Program-made: the position numbers and the translations under genes
Assembly (NCBI GenBank): GCA_030411725.1
Contig: MU839837.1
Location: 1,240,001-1,304,000 of the forward strand
Reading direction: 5' to 3'
Length of the DNA stretch: 64,000 nt
Source of the DNA: Echria macrotheca
Lineage: Eukaryota > Ascomycota > Sordariomycetes > Sordariales > Schizotheciaceae
Part shown: one piece after another, positions 1 to 12,246 of the stretch
How positions within the stretch are numbered: the first letter of the stretch is position 1
Layout: every line of letters starts with the position of its first letter
The notes under the pieces: model-generated
What the model was told of the DNA's origin: nothing
Seen by the model: only the letters and a program-made list of their open reading frames with translations
Database searches by the model: none

Positions 1-785
1 CATCCTGTCGATGTTAGTCTTATGGATGTATTACCTTGCTCCATGGTCCAAGCACATCACCCGTGTGGTACATCTTTAGAAATGAAATAACCAGAACAGA
101 AATGACCAGATAAGAAATCAACAGAAAAAAGGGAACACTCGTTGTTGTCATTCTTGGGTTGGGTGAAGTGGTGCCTGCTATGCACATGGATATCTTTCCT
201 CCTCTTGCTCCCTTCCTAACACTTTCTTTTCATATACATGTATTCTTCACTACTACCCAAGGACACACATTTCGCCAAAGATGTACTGACCAATCCTTTA
301 TTGCGAAAAAACACACACACGCCACCCACCCGCCCACACATACACACACACACACACAAACAGACAAAAAAAATAAAAACTAAACATACCGTAAGAACCT
401 TGGAAATGCTACCAATAAGATACTCCGCCCCCCGTCCAATCTCCCTCGTCCCCGTCCCATTTCTGTTAGCAGCCGGCGACAGATGATGATACTCCCAAAC
501 CGGCACAGACGGATCAGCCTGGTCGAAGCTGGTGATCCCGATCGAGAAGGAGACGTTATATATATCGAAGCCGGGTCTGATCTTGTTTGCGAGGGCGGCG
601 TCGAGGGATTTTGTTAGGCTGTTTAGGGCTTTGTTGAAGGGTTGTGTGGAGGAGGAGAGGGGGGATTGGGATTGGAGTTGGAGTTGGAGTTGGGGGCGGG
701 GAAGGGGGGAGGTTGTGTGGCATGCTTGGATGGGAGGGATTAGTAGGAGGGATGTGAGGGTTAGGAGGGTGGTGGGGGGATGCAT
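1..785 (-). CDS. secreted beta-lactamase-related serine hydrolase, 5' part (runs off left edge)
   Basis: Exon 1 is 785..390 (132 codons, phase 0). The donor GTATGT is at 389; a CTAAC branch site and CAG acceptor put exon 2 at position 4, so nearly all the enzyme lies outside the window. The ATG at 785 opens a hydrophobic signal peptide (about residues 1-21). A Gln/Ser/Pro-rich stretch follows, encoded by hexamer repeats. The segment PGFDIYNVSFSIG resembles the first beta-strands of class C beta-lactamase-like proteins. GSISK at 125-129 gives the SxxK motif whose serine is the nucleophile in this family; the next exon would begin with Asp (SISKVLT|D), as is usual. The intron is long for this window (385 nt) and holds a CA microsatellite. 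Family assignment rests on the SxxK context only; the substrate is unknown. A TATA-like run lies about 200 nt upstream (near 985). Confidence 0.72.
315..360. repeat. CA/TG microsatellite inside an intron
   Basis: An imperfect (CA)n tract lies inside the first intron of the beta-lactamase-like gene. It explains the His/Thr-rich and Cys/Val-rich reading frames there, which are not real proteins. Confidence 0.85.
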
Positions 786-1309
786 TTTTGAGGGATAGAG
801 GATGGGGGATGGAGGATGGAAGGGTTGGTTGGGGTTGAGATGGGTGTGGTGAGGAGGAGGTGGAGGTTTTGAGGTTGAGGTTTGGTTTGGATCAATTAAC
901 CGGATCGTTACCGGGTTTGTAGCCGATGGTTGGAATCCGGGGGATTGGTTGCTCGTTATTGGGTACATGTATACAGGCGAGGTATATATCCCTTTGATAT
1001 TAAGTTGGATTGGCAACTTTGCGAAGGGTGGTCACTACCTAGGGAGAGCCTTGGAGTAATGTTGAATTTCTGCGTGGCATTCTTTCCTTGTGCGCTTATG
1101 ACAGCGGACTGAGTTTCTACGAAATCTTTCTTGGTCCTTTTCTCCTGCTTTTGATATACAATAATGTTATGTATCAAGCTCACTCAATTGCCTTTGTCCC
1201 AACTTCATCCCACTTAAATGGTATTGGATGCCTGGATGCTTGGATGCCTGAGGGTAGATCAACCATAACCTCCCAGGGCATGCCAGATCATAAGGGCAGA
1301 TGCGCAGTC
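786..1309. other. intergenic: upstream of beta-lactamase-like gene
   Basis: About 520 bp between the 5' end of the beta-lactamase-like gene and the 3' end of the NOV-like gene. A TATA-like run at about 983-989 fits the minus-strand promoter. No further gene was seen. Confidence 0.5.
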
Positions 1310-4300
1310 TCAATCCGCCGTGACAACAGACCACGACTCAGCCGTAAACAAAAGCTGGTCCCGAGTCCTCAAGCTCTCAGGATCCACCAGCACCTTGAGA
1401 CCAACATTCTCCGCCTCGAGGTTAAACACCCGGAAGATCATGTACACCGTTGCCCTGTTGCCACTGCCATTCGTATTCTCCTGCATCTACCCAGGGAATC
1501 GTCGTCAGCCTCATGTCGACCTCCATTTTACACATCGATCATAGATAAAAAAAATCACGTACTAGTCGATACTGAGCCTTGCTCATGAAAAATCGCGTGC
1601 TGCAGCTTGCACTCGTCGTCGCCTTGACCTCGATATAGTACCGCGGCCTCCCATCCCTCCAGCCGTTCGCGTCGAGATATCCCTTGTCGACGAGAAGTCG
1701 TGTAAAGGCGCCGCTGGTGTCGTCATATACAATGTCTGACGTCTCGGTTCCGGCCCACGGCGTGAGTAGAGCCGAGTAATCGGGGTGGCGGGAGACGTAA
1801 TGGCGGATTGTGCTCCGCCAGTTGACTATAGAAAATAAGGGGAGGGATGGTTGGAGTCGAGAGAGAAGCTCAAAGACCTAAAGTCAGAATTATTTTGTCA
1901 GTACATCTTTGACAAGAAGGGATAGCGGCCCGGGGTGATTATCTTGAAATGGAGTGGTATCAGTTCAACTCACAAATAGTTCGCCCGCCGCCCCGATCTG
2001 CTTGTCTCGCTCTATCTGGCTTGTCGACCGGATACGGTACCTCTCGCCCGTTGCGGAATCACTCTGCTCGTCAGTGCCAGGAAGGGCAGAGCGCATGGCC
2101 GCCATGTTAAAGATGCCTTGGGACGGGAATGTAGCAGATCGAGCGGCCCGGACGACGTTTTGCAGGAGACGATAGTATACATCCTGGTTGTCTTCTATAA
2201 AGACCGGCGTCGGGCGTAGGGGAGGTCGGGAAGATGCATATGCGCTTTGGATCGCTACATACGGCAAGGCGGGATTCGGCGCGGGAGATGCAACGGACGA
2301 CAACGGCGTTGCCATGACGGAGCTGTCCTCATCGCTGGACTCGGGCTCTTCCCGGCCTGACGGGGCGGGCCGTCCCGGAGAGGGAGTTCCGGGCCGAGAA
2401 ATTATAATCTCCTCTGGCCCATCTGAGGCTTCGGGCAATACGGGTCTAGCCAGAATCAGTGCGGTGTCTTGACGCATTACCTCGTCGTTGATGTTGGGAA
2501 CGTTGACTTCGCCGATGCCGTGCTGATCGAGGATGTCGTCCAGAGCAAAAGGTTTGGCATTGAGGACGCTCTGGACGGCGGTAAGTGCCTGGGCCGGTAT
2601 ATGATCCCTGATCTGCGTCGTTGGGTCCGTCATGAGCCACTCGCAGATTGTTTTGGGTAGCTTGCTGTTGAAGCAGACCTCTTGGCTTCTTTCGTCTCTC
2701 GGTACATAAACCGTGAGCCCGTTGTCGGCCTCTTGGATGTGAACGAGGACGGAATCCTTTTCTACACGATGGACCCTATTGCCCTGTGTCAGGAGAAGCT
2801 CGGCTTGGATTCTGTCTGTCTCCAAAATCCTGGAGTTCCGAAGAAAAGTGTACAGTTCCCCAAGACTGGAAAGTGTCCGAGGGCTATTGAAGAACGCCGC
2901 GATTCTAAGATTTTTGTCAGTATTTTCTCATGACAAGATACTGTAACGGCCTACCGAAGCAAAGCGTGTGCCTTCGCCTTGATATCTCTATGCGACGATG
3001 AGATTGACCGGGTGGACTCTCTGTCCGCAGACGTAATCTCCTTGACAGATGCGGACAGGTACCGGTTGCCCAAACCAGCCCATTGAATAAAGGGTTGCAA
3101 TGTGTGGAGCTCCTGCAGGCTACAGTCAAGAAAGCTGGCGACCCCGGCGAAGGCTTCTCCGAGCAGTTTTCGGTCGAGCAGCGAGAAGGCATCGGTCCCT
3201 CTGCACAGGCTGACCTCTCCGCCGGGAGAACGAACTGGAAAAATACGGTTTGCCAGAACCCGGTCGGGCGCAAAGTTTCTGGGGGCTGTTGCCAGAAACG
3301 AATTGAATACCATTATGGTCTGCATGGCCTCCTGAGCTGTAAAAGACTCATCATGCTCCGCCGTGAGCTTCTCGTAGACCATCGCGGCGGTCATCAACGG
3401 AACACCCAACATGTCGACGAAGAAGTGCCTCAGACCTCCGTAGACGCCGTCAAGGACGAACTTGCCGCGGATGGCGGTGGCGCTCGACCATAAGCAGTCT
3501 TGAGACTTATGCCAGACAGCTTGGCCGTCGTCGCCTGTGGAGAATATGAGTGCATCGTCGGAAAAGCGTCGTCTAGGTTTCGTCAGCTTGCGTACCTACG
3601 GGGCAGAGTAACTGTAGTCACGGAAGAGACATACCTGAGCTCAGCTGCATCGTCTCCCGCCAGGCGCATGTCCATTAGGCACTTGTACAGTTCTCTTGCC
3701 CTGTGGTACGTCATGTCGTCTTGGTCTTGTTGCGTTTCAATCTCAGTGACGATGTCGTGCCATTGGCACGCAGCGGATATGCGCAACGTGTGGACGAAAA
3801 AGGTTTCTAGCGACGTGACCTGGTCAGGGGTAAGCGGGAAGGCTTCGGTGAAGCACCTTTGCAAAACGTAGATTGTAGTCAAGGCGACGGGTGCCGACCA
3901 GACGCAGGCATGAAGCCTGGTAAAGCCATAGTGAGTCGAAGGGGGCGGGATATAAACATATGCTTGGCCCTCAAATGCTGTTCTGGTGTCGCATCAGTAA
4001 AATTCCCCGTGATGTATCTGGAGGTCTATTAGGTACCTACCTGATCACCTCCCGACATCCTTCGGGATTACTGGATTCGCCAACCTTGGACTGCAAGTAA
4101 ATATAAAGCTGGTGCATGCGATCCGGCCTCTCGAGAGGCTCTTGTATGGCTCTGTTCGCTTCGAAAATATGTTTGAGCACCACGAGCCCAAAGTCCAACC
4201 ATGGACGGTCATACCCGAGCCCGAACGCTGAGCTCAAGGCGCTCCACTCAAGGCCACCCGCCACTCCGGTGATCGAAGTTTCCATTTCTAGCCAGGGGAA

Positions 4301-6897
4301 GAATTCTCCCTCTACCATGAAACGATTGCAGAGCGCGACGAGGTCTGGGAGCGGCAGATATGTGGACTTTAGCGGTCGGAGAGCAAGCCCTGACCCCCGA
4401 CACAAAACCGGGATCCGACCAACGGTGTCGATGATCCGGGTGTCCCGCGTAGCTTGGGAGCGGAGCGTTCTGTCCCAGCTCATCCGCAAGAGCCCCAAAA
4501 ACTTCTCCGGCCTGCGCTCGGAAACATACTTGCCAGCCGGGGTAAGCTCCGCACGCTGGGCGTCATAAATCGCAACGGCCTCTGTGAGGTTGCAGAATCT
4601 CGTCAGCCATCGATCCCACCTCCTCACCTCGCCTGCAGCTGGGTTGAGCAAGTTTGGGGGGTCCTCGAAGTAGGCTTCGTTGACAAACGAGACGTTGAAG
4701 CCAGGCGCACTGTTTCCCGGACCGGATCCAGGTTCTGTGGGACAGAAAAGCAGTCCCGCCCCGTACGGGTCGTCGCTTCGAATATAGATCTCCGTCTCCC
4801 TTCCGTTTCGAATGACTCCTCGATGGTCGATTATCCTCAGTCTTTCCGATACTGGAGGCCCGGACCTTCCTAACGCCTGAGTTAGGAATAAAAACCGGAG
4901 ATAATCCACGCTTTCCGAAAGCGTGAGCGGGCCAGTCTGACACCTGGTTGCCACGATGTTTCGAATTTCGCCGACGGAAGCGTTCCGGACACCCACGGCG
5001 TCGAATAGCTTCTTTCGAGACCTGTTGGCGGCAGCCGCAGGATTGACAATTCTGAGGCCAAGGCCCGTGGGGATCAGCAAATCTGTACCCTCAAGGTTGG
5101 CGTAATAAATCGGCCCGGCGGTTGCCGACGTCCATTCTCCGGTTTGTAGGGGCACCAATGCCAGCTCTTTCACCTCCCTTATCCGATTTTCACATATCCG
5201 ATCTTCCCGTCCTCTGAGGAATGGCAGGTGGAGGAGGTTCGCCGTTCGGGTTTGCCAATCTTCGTCAACTCTAGTCTTGATCCTCGAGCTGACTGAGGCA
5301 ATGTCAGCCCTCGCCCTCAAAATGACTTTGTGCATAGATATAAGCCGCAAACCCATGTCTTTCAGCCGGTCGAGGTCGGAGTTCTCATATTCGGTGGAGA
5401 TATATTTTTCTGGGAGAATATCAGGAAGTAGCGGTTGGCCATTTCTGTCGACGGTCATGTCGGTTTGGCGCCTGCAATCTTGTAACCGGCGTAGTGGCCC
5501 CGCGTTAGCGGGGACCATAACCGGATGTGAGGCAATACGATCCTTGATATTCGCAATCACTCTCTGCCAGAAAGCGTCCCAGGGGTAGGCGTCCTGCTGG
5601 GGGAGATAACGCATCCACTGAAATCGGAGGGTGGGGTGGTCGCAAAACTGGAGAACAGCCTTGACGAAGGCATCGGCAATTCCAACAGCCAGTCCCTCAT
5701 TTCTCGGGGAGCTCGTGACGATGTCCTGGCGGTTCCCTTGGGTGTCCCAGTCGGCGTGGATCAGAAACTTGAACCCCATCTGTTTAACGGGGAGGAAGGC
5801 AAAGAGCCACTGGTTTTCCAGTACAGGCACCGATTCCGCCGTCAGGGGAAACGCGAGGACGACGGATGACCGGGAAACCACCTGCGAGGGACCTTCCGAG
5901 TCTGAGGAGGCCCGGTGTTGCGACCCGGCAAGGCCTGTAACGGGAAGATCTGTGACATGGTAATGCCGAATATCTGTCTGCGCTCCCCGTCCCAGCAGCG
6001 CCGTATGCTTCCTGCATATAACCCCAGTTCCTGATCGTTCGATAGAATGCGTAATCACCTTCACTGGCCCATTTGCCTCTCCGATCCCTTGGTCGAAGAA
6101 ACGAATCTCGAGTTTCTGTATCTTCCTCATGAAAAGCAGGATGGTGTCGTGAATGTCGTCGAGTTGCTCGTGAATGTCACGGATCCGTCGCGCCCTGTCT
6201 TGCGACGATCCCGTTTCTCGGAGGTCTAGGGTGATGCGGGTACATCTGTCCCCCACAGATGGAACTGAATCTTCCCAGATCGGGGTAATCATTCCAATGC
6301 CAGAATCGCCTGCCTTGTGGTCGAACCGGAAGCAAAAGTGACCGGACTGCACATGCACACTGTCGGCCGCCATGAAAACCGACTTGAAGCCGATACCTTT
6401 GTTGCCAATGTATCCTTCCCGTGCGGCCGTCTTGGAGCTCTTGCCGATATCACAAATAGCCTCCAGGTTGACATTATTGAAGCCATTCTCGTTGCACTCG
6501 AGGACGACATGATTTGGATAGAGGCTGAACGTGACTTTTGGGGCCTCGCCGTGGGCGATGGCCTCGCTGTAGTCGTTGTCTTCGGCATTCTGGAGTAGCT
6601 CAAAGATAAAGCGGGCGGCGCTCGTGTATAGATCTCGAGCAAGCCTAATAAACAGGCATCCGTCAGCAGGACAACGAACATGGCTCTGCAAGACTAGAAA
6701 ACTTACGTTATCACGGATGAGCCGACCTGCCGTTCCAGCGTGTCAAAGGAAGCGAGGAGCGCTTGAATTTGGTCCTCGCGGAGCAGTGCTGTAATGCTCT
6801 CCCACACGGCCGGCTGAAGACGACCGTGCTTCCTCACAATACCGTCGACCAATTCTCGAGCTTCTGCTCGGTTAGAGGGACGAGTTGGGGTTGCCAT
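1310..6897 (-). CDS. NO VEIN/sacsin-like GHKL ATPase with C-terminal DUF3883 (NOV_C) domain, 1727 aa
   Basis: Seven exons: 6897..6707, 6644..4041, 3982..3635, 3572..2955, 2904..1974, 1877..1563, 1486..1310. Introns are 50-96 nt, mostly with CTGAC branch sites; the sum is 1728 codons including the stop. After a 64-residue leader comes a histidine-kinase/HSP90-type ATP site: ELLQNAEDN (79-87, N box), ECNENGF (113-119) and GNKGIGFKS (144-152). These match the sacsin/NO VEIN family. The middle (about 160-1560) is a long region without motifs I recognise, with an acidic Ser/Pro-rich linker near 1400. The C-terminus (about 1565-1727) matches DUF3883/NOV_C: DIVYDD near 1612 and YYIEVKAT near 1646, a D...ExK arrangement like PD-(D/E)xK nucleases. 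The ATG at 6897 is the first that fits the frame. The gene is divergent from the 762-aa gene. In plants NO VEIN acts in cell fate; the role in fungi is unknown. A nuclease activity is inference. Confidence 0.88.
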
Positions 6898-7777
6898 GAT
6901 GACGATACGGGCGAGGGCAATAGGGGGCAGGAATTCGTCTGAGATGTTGGCAGCTAACTTATGTGCCCGGCCGATCTTGCACCCGGAGGTTGGCGCTGTG
7001 GCTTCTGGCCTGCGCCGCTGGCCTGCGTAATCTTGCCGCCGGTTCAAAACTGAAAGTGTTACAGCACCCGCGCTGAACCAGACAGTCGGGTCAATACGAG
7101 ACAACAACTGTAGGAACTCTTGGGTGGTGGCTACTCGCCGGAAATCGCGGTGCAAAAATCCAGGACAATCAACGATAGAGAATCCCAGGTTGCCATTTTT
7201 AGGTGCTCAGCCAGGTCCCTGAAGGCCGGCTTCCTAGAAATGTACGGCCGTCGCGGACGTGAGTGTCAACACTCCGGACTCAGGGAGTTTTTTTTGTTTT
7301 TGACCCTCATGTCGGGTCGATGGAGTCTTCTCAGGAAAATGAATACCTCGGTAAAGAACCGCGATTGAATTGCCAAACAAATCTGAACTGGTCTGGATAG
7401 CTAGTAGAAAAAATCTCCAAAAAAAAAGTTAGCACGAGAGGGGCCGGCACACGAAAGGCACGCACAAACTAACGGAATAGATGGTTTGTGGGAAGCAAAC
7501 TGCAGAGCAGAAGGAACACATGGAAGATTGAGGTAAGGATGCTTGTTTTGTGGAAGAGGAGAAGTGAGCTCTCTGGCTGGCTAATAAATTGCGCGACTTC
7601 CATCTTACCTGGGTGCTCCTGCCTGGCCTAACACACATTTCTGGAGGTGGGGTATTGCGGCACGGACTACCTTAGGTACCTATGTGCACCAGCTGGTGCC
7701 TAAACTTCCCCAGACGTCAACCTCTTCTGCTTTTCAAAGGCATCTAAAGGCAGCCAGGTCCCTTCCACGCAAACACC
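6898..7777. promoter_or_regulatory. divergent intergenic region between NOV-like and 762-aa genes
   Basis: About 880 bp separate the two divergent start codons, so it must hold both promoters. A TACCTTAGGTACC palindrome-like motif sits near 7669, about 100 nt before the plus-strand ATG. No other gene was supported. Confidence 0.55.
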
Positions 7778-10066
7778 ATGGCCAGCAGTGAGGGCCTCAG
7801 TCTCCAAGGGGACCTCATAAACGCCCCTTCGGCGGCGCTTGCAACATCAAGTCTCGCCCAAGGTCTGCTGCGCGCGGTATCGGCAGACAATGTCAATCCC
7901 CTCGCCCTCACCCAGGTCCAGGCGATCGGCGCCTGTTTCCAATCCAACGGCGACTGGGCCGCCAGAGCCCCTGATCTCCTCACCAGAACGCCATCCGCCA
8001 GGCTCAACCGGCTTTCCGCTTGGATTGGATGGTCAAAGGATGATGCCCCGTCCTTCATGAGTCAAACGGCCGGCGGGCGCACCGCCTCTCTTCTCTGCCT
8101 AGCCCTCGGCAACTTATACGCCAAAGAGAGGTGTGGCATGATCTTATTCGATCTTTCCCGCGATGTTCTCCCTGCAGAGACGCAAAACTCGGGCTTGAAT
8201 CAGCTAGGCGATGTCTGCATGTGTCTGCAGAACAAGCTTGCATGTCTTGGGTTTGGGAACCACCTCGCCGCCCAGCTTACCCACCTGCGGGAATGCTTCT
8301 TCGAATCCGGCCAGGAATACCCGCGAGACTTGGCCGACACGCCCACCGAAGAGGTCATGCACGCCTTTCTGATGGGCGTTCGGAACGCCTTGCGGGAGGA
8401 GAATCTTTCGCTCTACTTCTCGGGGTCACAGTGCGCGGGAACCTTGATCGCCTTGGTCCTCGCCATTTGTCCCGAGGATGTACGGGTCGAGGTCAACGGA
8501 GAAATGATTATGCGTGGCCGCCGAGACACGATCGTATTCTCCGTCACAAACGAGCAAGATACCACGTCGAGATTTTCTGTTGAACAAAGTCTAAGGCCAA
8601 ATACAAGAGACTTTTCTCGAAAATACATCATCGAGGGTCGACACGAGCTCAATCGGCAGTTGAGCTTCTCCTGGGATGGCTTTTTATCTGATCAGTTAGA
8701 TGTCGCTTTTGCCATGCATGGTCTGAGGCCAGACAATCTTCTAAAGCCGGCTTTAGCTACCTTGGTTGCGTCCGCAGTTATAACATTCAGCGATCAGGAT
8801 TGGCTCGGCGAGAGGGTAACAGGGTTCATGTCCTTTCACTGTCCGCCAGCAGGTCTGAGAACCCTCATAGGTCCCCGATATCGACAAGTTATTCAAGAGC
8901 GACTGACGAGAGTACTCTCGCGGCCGTCTGATACAGCCCCGGACTTCGCGTCCCAATACAAGGCGGTTCACGATATTGTGGCAGTGTCTCTGCCATTCTC
9001 TCATTGTACCTGCGGCGACTGCGGCGTCAATCCATGGAAACCCAGTCCAGCACCGAATGGACCATGGAAAAAGACATGCCCTGTGGCGCAGATCTGGGCT
9101 GCTCTTGGCTGCGCTGTGACAACGGCCATCTGCTGTGTCTTGGTGCAAGCATCGTCGAACACGTCGCTAAGAATGGCTCTCGGCAGTCGGTGGACCACAC
9201 GCGCTACCGCATTTCTCTATGAACGCGGGTGCGCAAAGGAAATGAACGCCAAAATGGAACAGAGTATATATGTGATCCATTTTCACGAATGGATTTTAGA
9301 CTTGGTCAGGCAGTGGTCTCACGACATCCTATCAGACGACGAACGGCCGCCGAGGATATGTACCAGCTCCGGCAGCTCAACCGTCTACGCCAAGACACTC
9401 GAGTTTCCAGAGATCCAAAACCCATGGAGTATCGAGTACAACTTAGTGGACGGGAGGCTGCGATACGGCTCCGATAATTATGGCTTCATCATCTGCGCGT
9501 CGGTGGAGAAGGGCTCGGCGAAGAAACTCACCAGGAAAAAGGCGTCCAAAAGCGTGTTGCCCAAAGGACATCCAATCTCGGCATCGAAGATTGGCGAGCA
9601 CTCGAGCCTCTTGATGACGCTTCGTCCAGCTTTCGTCGAAGGGCAGCAAGCTCTCATCCTTCGATGCATAGTCACGCAGTCAACAAGCACCGTCGAGCTG
9701 AATTTTAGAGAGCTACACTGCGGCTTGATGCAGCTAGCACCGGCCAACAGCTGCGAACACGACCTCGCCTCTCCACTTTCTGTATCTTCTGGTGCCCTCA
9801 TCAAAGCTACATCAGTTATCGCTCCAGTGGCAGGCGGCAAAGACGCGATCGGCATAACACTCACGCAGCGAAATGGCGAGGCCCAGTTCCTTTGTTGCAC
9901 CATGTCCGTCCGACAACTATACCAAGGGGACTGCTGCATCTCCTGCGCCGTGACTCAGGCAAAGGAGATGGGCTATTTGGCCATAATTGGTGGATCGCCG
10001 AGTACATATCTACTCGACCTCGGCCCCAATCTGAATGACCAAGAACAATCTTCCGGGACAGCATAG
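7778..10066 (+). CDS. hypothetical protein, 762 aa, intronless
   Basis: One uninterrupted reading frame with a good start context (CACCATGG). I do not recognise the family. Visible features are a mostly globular composition, a Cys-rich patch (HCTCGDCG near residue 410, then CP near 433), and a hydrophobic segment at about 437-457 (WAALGCAVTTAICCVLV) that could be one membrane helix or a buried core. A Lys-rich patch lies near 590 and there is no signal peptide. It is transcribed away from the NOV-like gene across a shared promoter. Whether the two genes work together is only a conjecture from position. Codon use and GC content resemble the neighbours, so a real gene is likely. Confidence 0.75.
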   Translation: MASSEGLSLQGDLINAPSAALATSSLAQGLLRAVSADNVNPLALTQVQAIGACFQSNGDWAARAPDLLTRTPSARLNRLSAWIGWSKDDAPSFMSQTAGGRTASLLCLALGNLYAKERCGMILFDLSRDVLPAETQNSGLNQLGDVCMCLQNKLACLGFGNHLAAQLTHLRECFFESGQEYPRDLADTPTEEVMHAFLMGVRNALREENLSLYFSGSQCAGTLIALVLAICPEDVRVEVNGEMIMRGRRDTIVFSVTNEQDTTSRFSVEQSLRPNTRDFSRKYIIEGRHELNRQLSFSWDGFLSDQLDVAFAMHGLRPDNLLKPALATLVASAVITFSDQDWLGERVTGFMSFHCPPAGLRTLIGPRYRQVIQERLTRVLSRPSDTAPDFASQYKAVHDIVAVSLPFSHCTCGDCGVNPWKPSPAPNGPWKKTCPVAQIWAALGCAVTTAICCVLVQASSNTSLRMALGSRWTTRATAFLYERGCAKEMNAKMEQSIYVIHFHEWILDLVRQWSHDILSDDERPPRICTSSGSSTVYAKTLEFPEIQNPWSIEYNLVDGRLRYGSDNYGFIICASVEKGSAKKLTRKKASKSVLPKGHPISASKIGEHSSLLMTLRPAFVEGQQALILRCIVTQSTSTVELNFRELHCGLMQLAPANSCEHDLASPLSVSSGALIKATSVIAPVAGGKDAIGITLTQRNGEAQFLCCTMSVRQLYQGDCCISCAVTQAKEMGYLAIIGGSPSTYLLDLGPNLNDQEQSSGTA

Positions 10067-10675
10067 GGCGGGCAGAGAATTTGGCAGGTTCTCAGATCTA
10101 GACTACGAGTACAGGGCAGTTGCGAAAACATGCCACCTTATGACGATATGACCAGCGTCTGGACTAGCCGACGTTCCACAGATGTGGACTGGCGACGTAT
10201 TCCGGCAAATAGCAAGGCTTCCCATGTTCAACGTATGCAGTTTGCCCCGGGCCAGACTTTTGTTGGCCTTGTAATCAATCGGGCCGAGGGCATCTTTCAC
10301 CGCAATGGTGAACCAACGCGCCTATCGGCAACTGAACCTGAGCCGCGCGGCTCCACCCCCCGAAATGGCAGGTGTCATTGTCTACTTAGGTATGTCTTAT
10401 GACAACCCAGAGAGGAGCGGTTGGTACCTAATTGTGTACTTAGAGCTTGTCATATGCTCCGACGAGGCACAGTTGTCATAAAATTGCCTTTCTCCCCCCG
10501 TCTAAAGTCCCTAAATTTCTTTCATCCTCTATTCTTCTGTTCTACGCTCCAGGCCGCCTATCTAAACATTTAGTTCACCTTCCGACCCGTTCATCACCTC
10601 AGCCTACCACCATCCGGAGTCCACCACAGATTGCTTCTCCTCCCCGTTGTTAGACCATCAAAGCCCACGGAAACC
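10067..10675. other. intergenic: promoter and CT-rich leader of the 141-aa gene
   Basis: About 600 bp. The distal part shows nothing coding. From about 10490 to 10675 the plus strand is rich in C and T, typical of the 5' UTR of a well-expressed filamentous-fungal gene. Confidence 0.5.
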
Positions 10676-11101
10676 ATGGCCGACAACCTCCCCAAATCCA
10701 CCACTAGTTCTGCGCAAACCCTCAACGACTCCCACGCCAAAGAAGATGAAAAACACCACAAGAAGTCCCTCTACCAGCGCTACATGGACGCCAAAACAGG
10801 ACGCAACATCGAGATCCCCGACGAGGAGCTGGTCAAATACACGGGCATGACCAAGGCCGAGCTTCACGAATGGGCGAAAGATCGACCAGGCGTTGGGGGG
10901 AACCAACCCGCCGGCAAGTTGGCCATGGGACAGGCCAGCGGAGTTGGGGGGTATGAGACGGCCAAGGGGTATGGTGGATGGGGACCCGGTGCTGAGGGGG
11001 AGTTGAAGTTTCCTAATAAGACGAAGTCGGGGGACGATGGGAAGGGTAAGGGGGTTGGTGATGAGCTGGATGAGGAAGGCAAGGAGGGGGGTGGGGATTG
11101 A
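10676..11101 (+). CDS. small conserved ascomycete protein, 141 aa
   Basis: The single exon begins at ACCATGG. The protein is hydrophilic, with a charged N-terminal half. The segment SLYQRYMDAKTGRNI (about 33-47), followed by DEELVKYTGMTKAELHEWAK, is of the kind conserved among ascomycete hypothetical proteins. The C-terminal third is Gly/Asp/Lys-rich and probably disordered. There is no signal peptide, membrane segment or catalytic motif. Function is unknown. An upstream in-frame CTG at 10631 would add 15 residues, but the ATG at 10676 has the better context. Confidence 0.72.
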   Translation: MADNLPKSTTSSAQTLNDSHAKEDEKHHKKSLYQRYMDAKTGRNIEIPDEELVKYTGMTKAELHEWAKDRPGVGGNQPAGKLAMGQASGVGGYETAKGYGGWGPGAEGELKFPNKTKSGDDGKGKGVGDELDEEGKEGGGD

Positions 11102-12246
11102 AACTGAGGCGGAGAGGATGATGAGGTGTTGAAGTTGGATTGGGTGCGGATGGTCGGTTTTTGTGTTGGGGGTTTTCCTTGAACCTGACTACCTAGGTTG
11201 GTACCACTCTGCAAGACAGAGAATCTCAAGAAGATACGGAAATGTCTGGCATCAACTCGAATGAAAATAGGACCACGGGAACCAGATGAACAAAAGGGCG
11301 CTGATGCCGGTCGTGATGCCGTCGTTGATCCGGGAAAAGCCAGGCGTGGAATGAGTGGTGCCGGAATTGCTTCCTTGTTGGTCGCCTATGGCATCAAGGA
11401 CCTACTTGTAGCTCTCTTTGGTGTTGACGCTGAGCGAATGTAGACCATCCTCGTCCTGCAGCGATAGCAAAGCCAACCCCCGCATCATCCATATTGTCAG
11501 CTCCCCCGTAGTCCTCCCCAGAGCCGGCACATCTGTCACGTGGTGTTGTTGTTCCCGATCTCATGTAAGTACCTACCCACGGCCGCAGAACCTGCAAATG
11601 CTAGGTCAAGGTCAAGATAGGTAATTAGTACTCATGGGCACCTACAGAATAGTTGTCACAAAGTCATGAGTTAAAATCATTGCTCCCTTACGGGTATATA
11701 TATATATGTCAGACTGGGACTGGAGACAACCGGCGGAACGGCTCATGGGGATCGTCCAAGAAATGAAATCCACAAAATTAAAACCTCGAGAATACCCGTA
11801 GCGGGACAGCTCCGGGGTCTGCAGACGCCAAACGACGGGCCGCAACCTCTCCTCGCGACCCGTCGATCGCAGTTCCGAGTGGCCGACCACCCGCAGCGGC
11901 GATCGTCAGCCCCGCTCCGGCCGCCTGGTGGAACATGACTGGCTGGCCCGGATGCATGTCTCAACGAGGGCTCGCACGGGACTGGTCAACACCGCGTCGA
12001 CCGCAAGCCACGATGCACGAATTGCTGCAACAAAAGTCCTCATTGGGGAGATCAGCTCGAAGCTAGGGCGCCCGCAGCTGCTGTGTCTCACGCCAAACCC
12101 GCGATGATCCCAGTGAGAATGAGGGGAAGTGATCTACTCTCCCCAGCCATCTTTTTCTGACGATTTAAACCTCGACCATCGCCAATTCAGTTTCCAGCTG
12201 GTTTGAGGTCCGGTACCTAGGTGCCTAGAAATCATCGACAACCGCC
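11102..12246. other. intergenic, no supported gene
   Basis: About 1.1 kb between the 141-aa gene and the P450. It contains a short (TA)n run near 11697-11706, a CTACCTAGGTTGGTACC motif near 11189 and a GGTACCTAGGTGCCTAG motif near 12213, just upstream of the P450 start. Small minus-strand reading frames at 11743-12091 have Arg/Ser-biased translations and look spurious. Confidence 0.5.
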
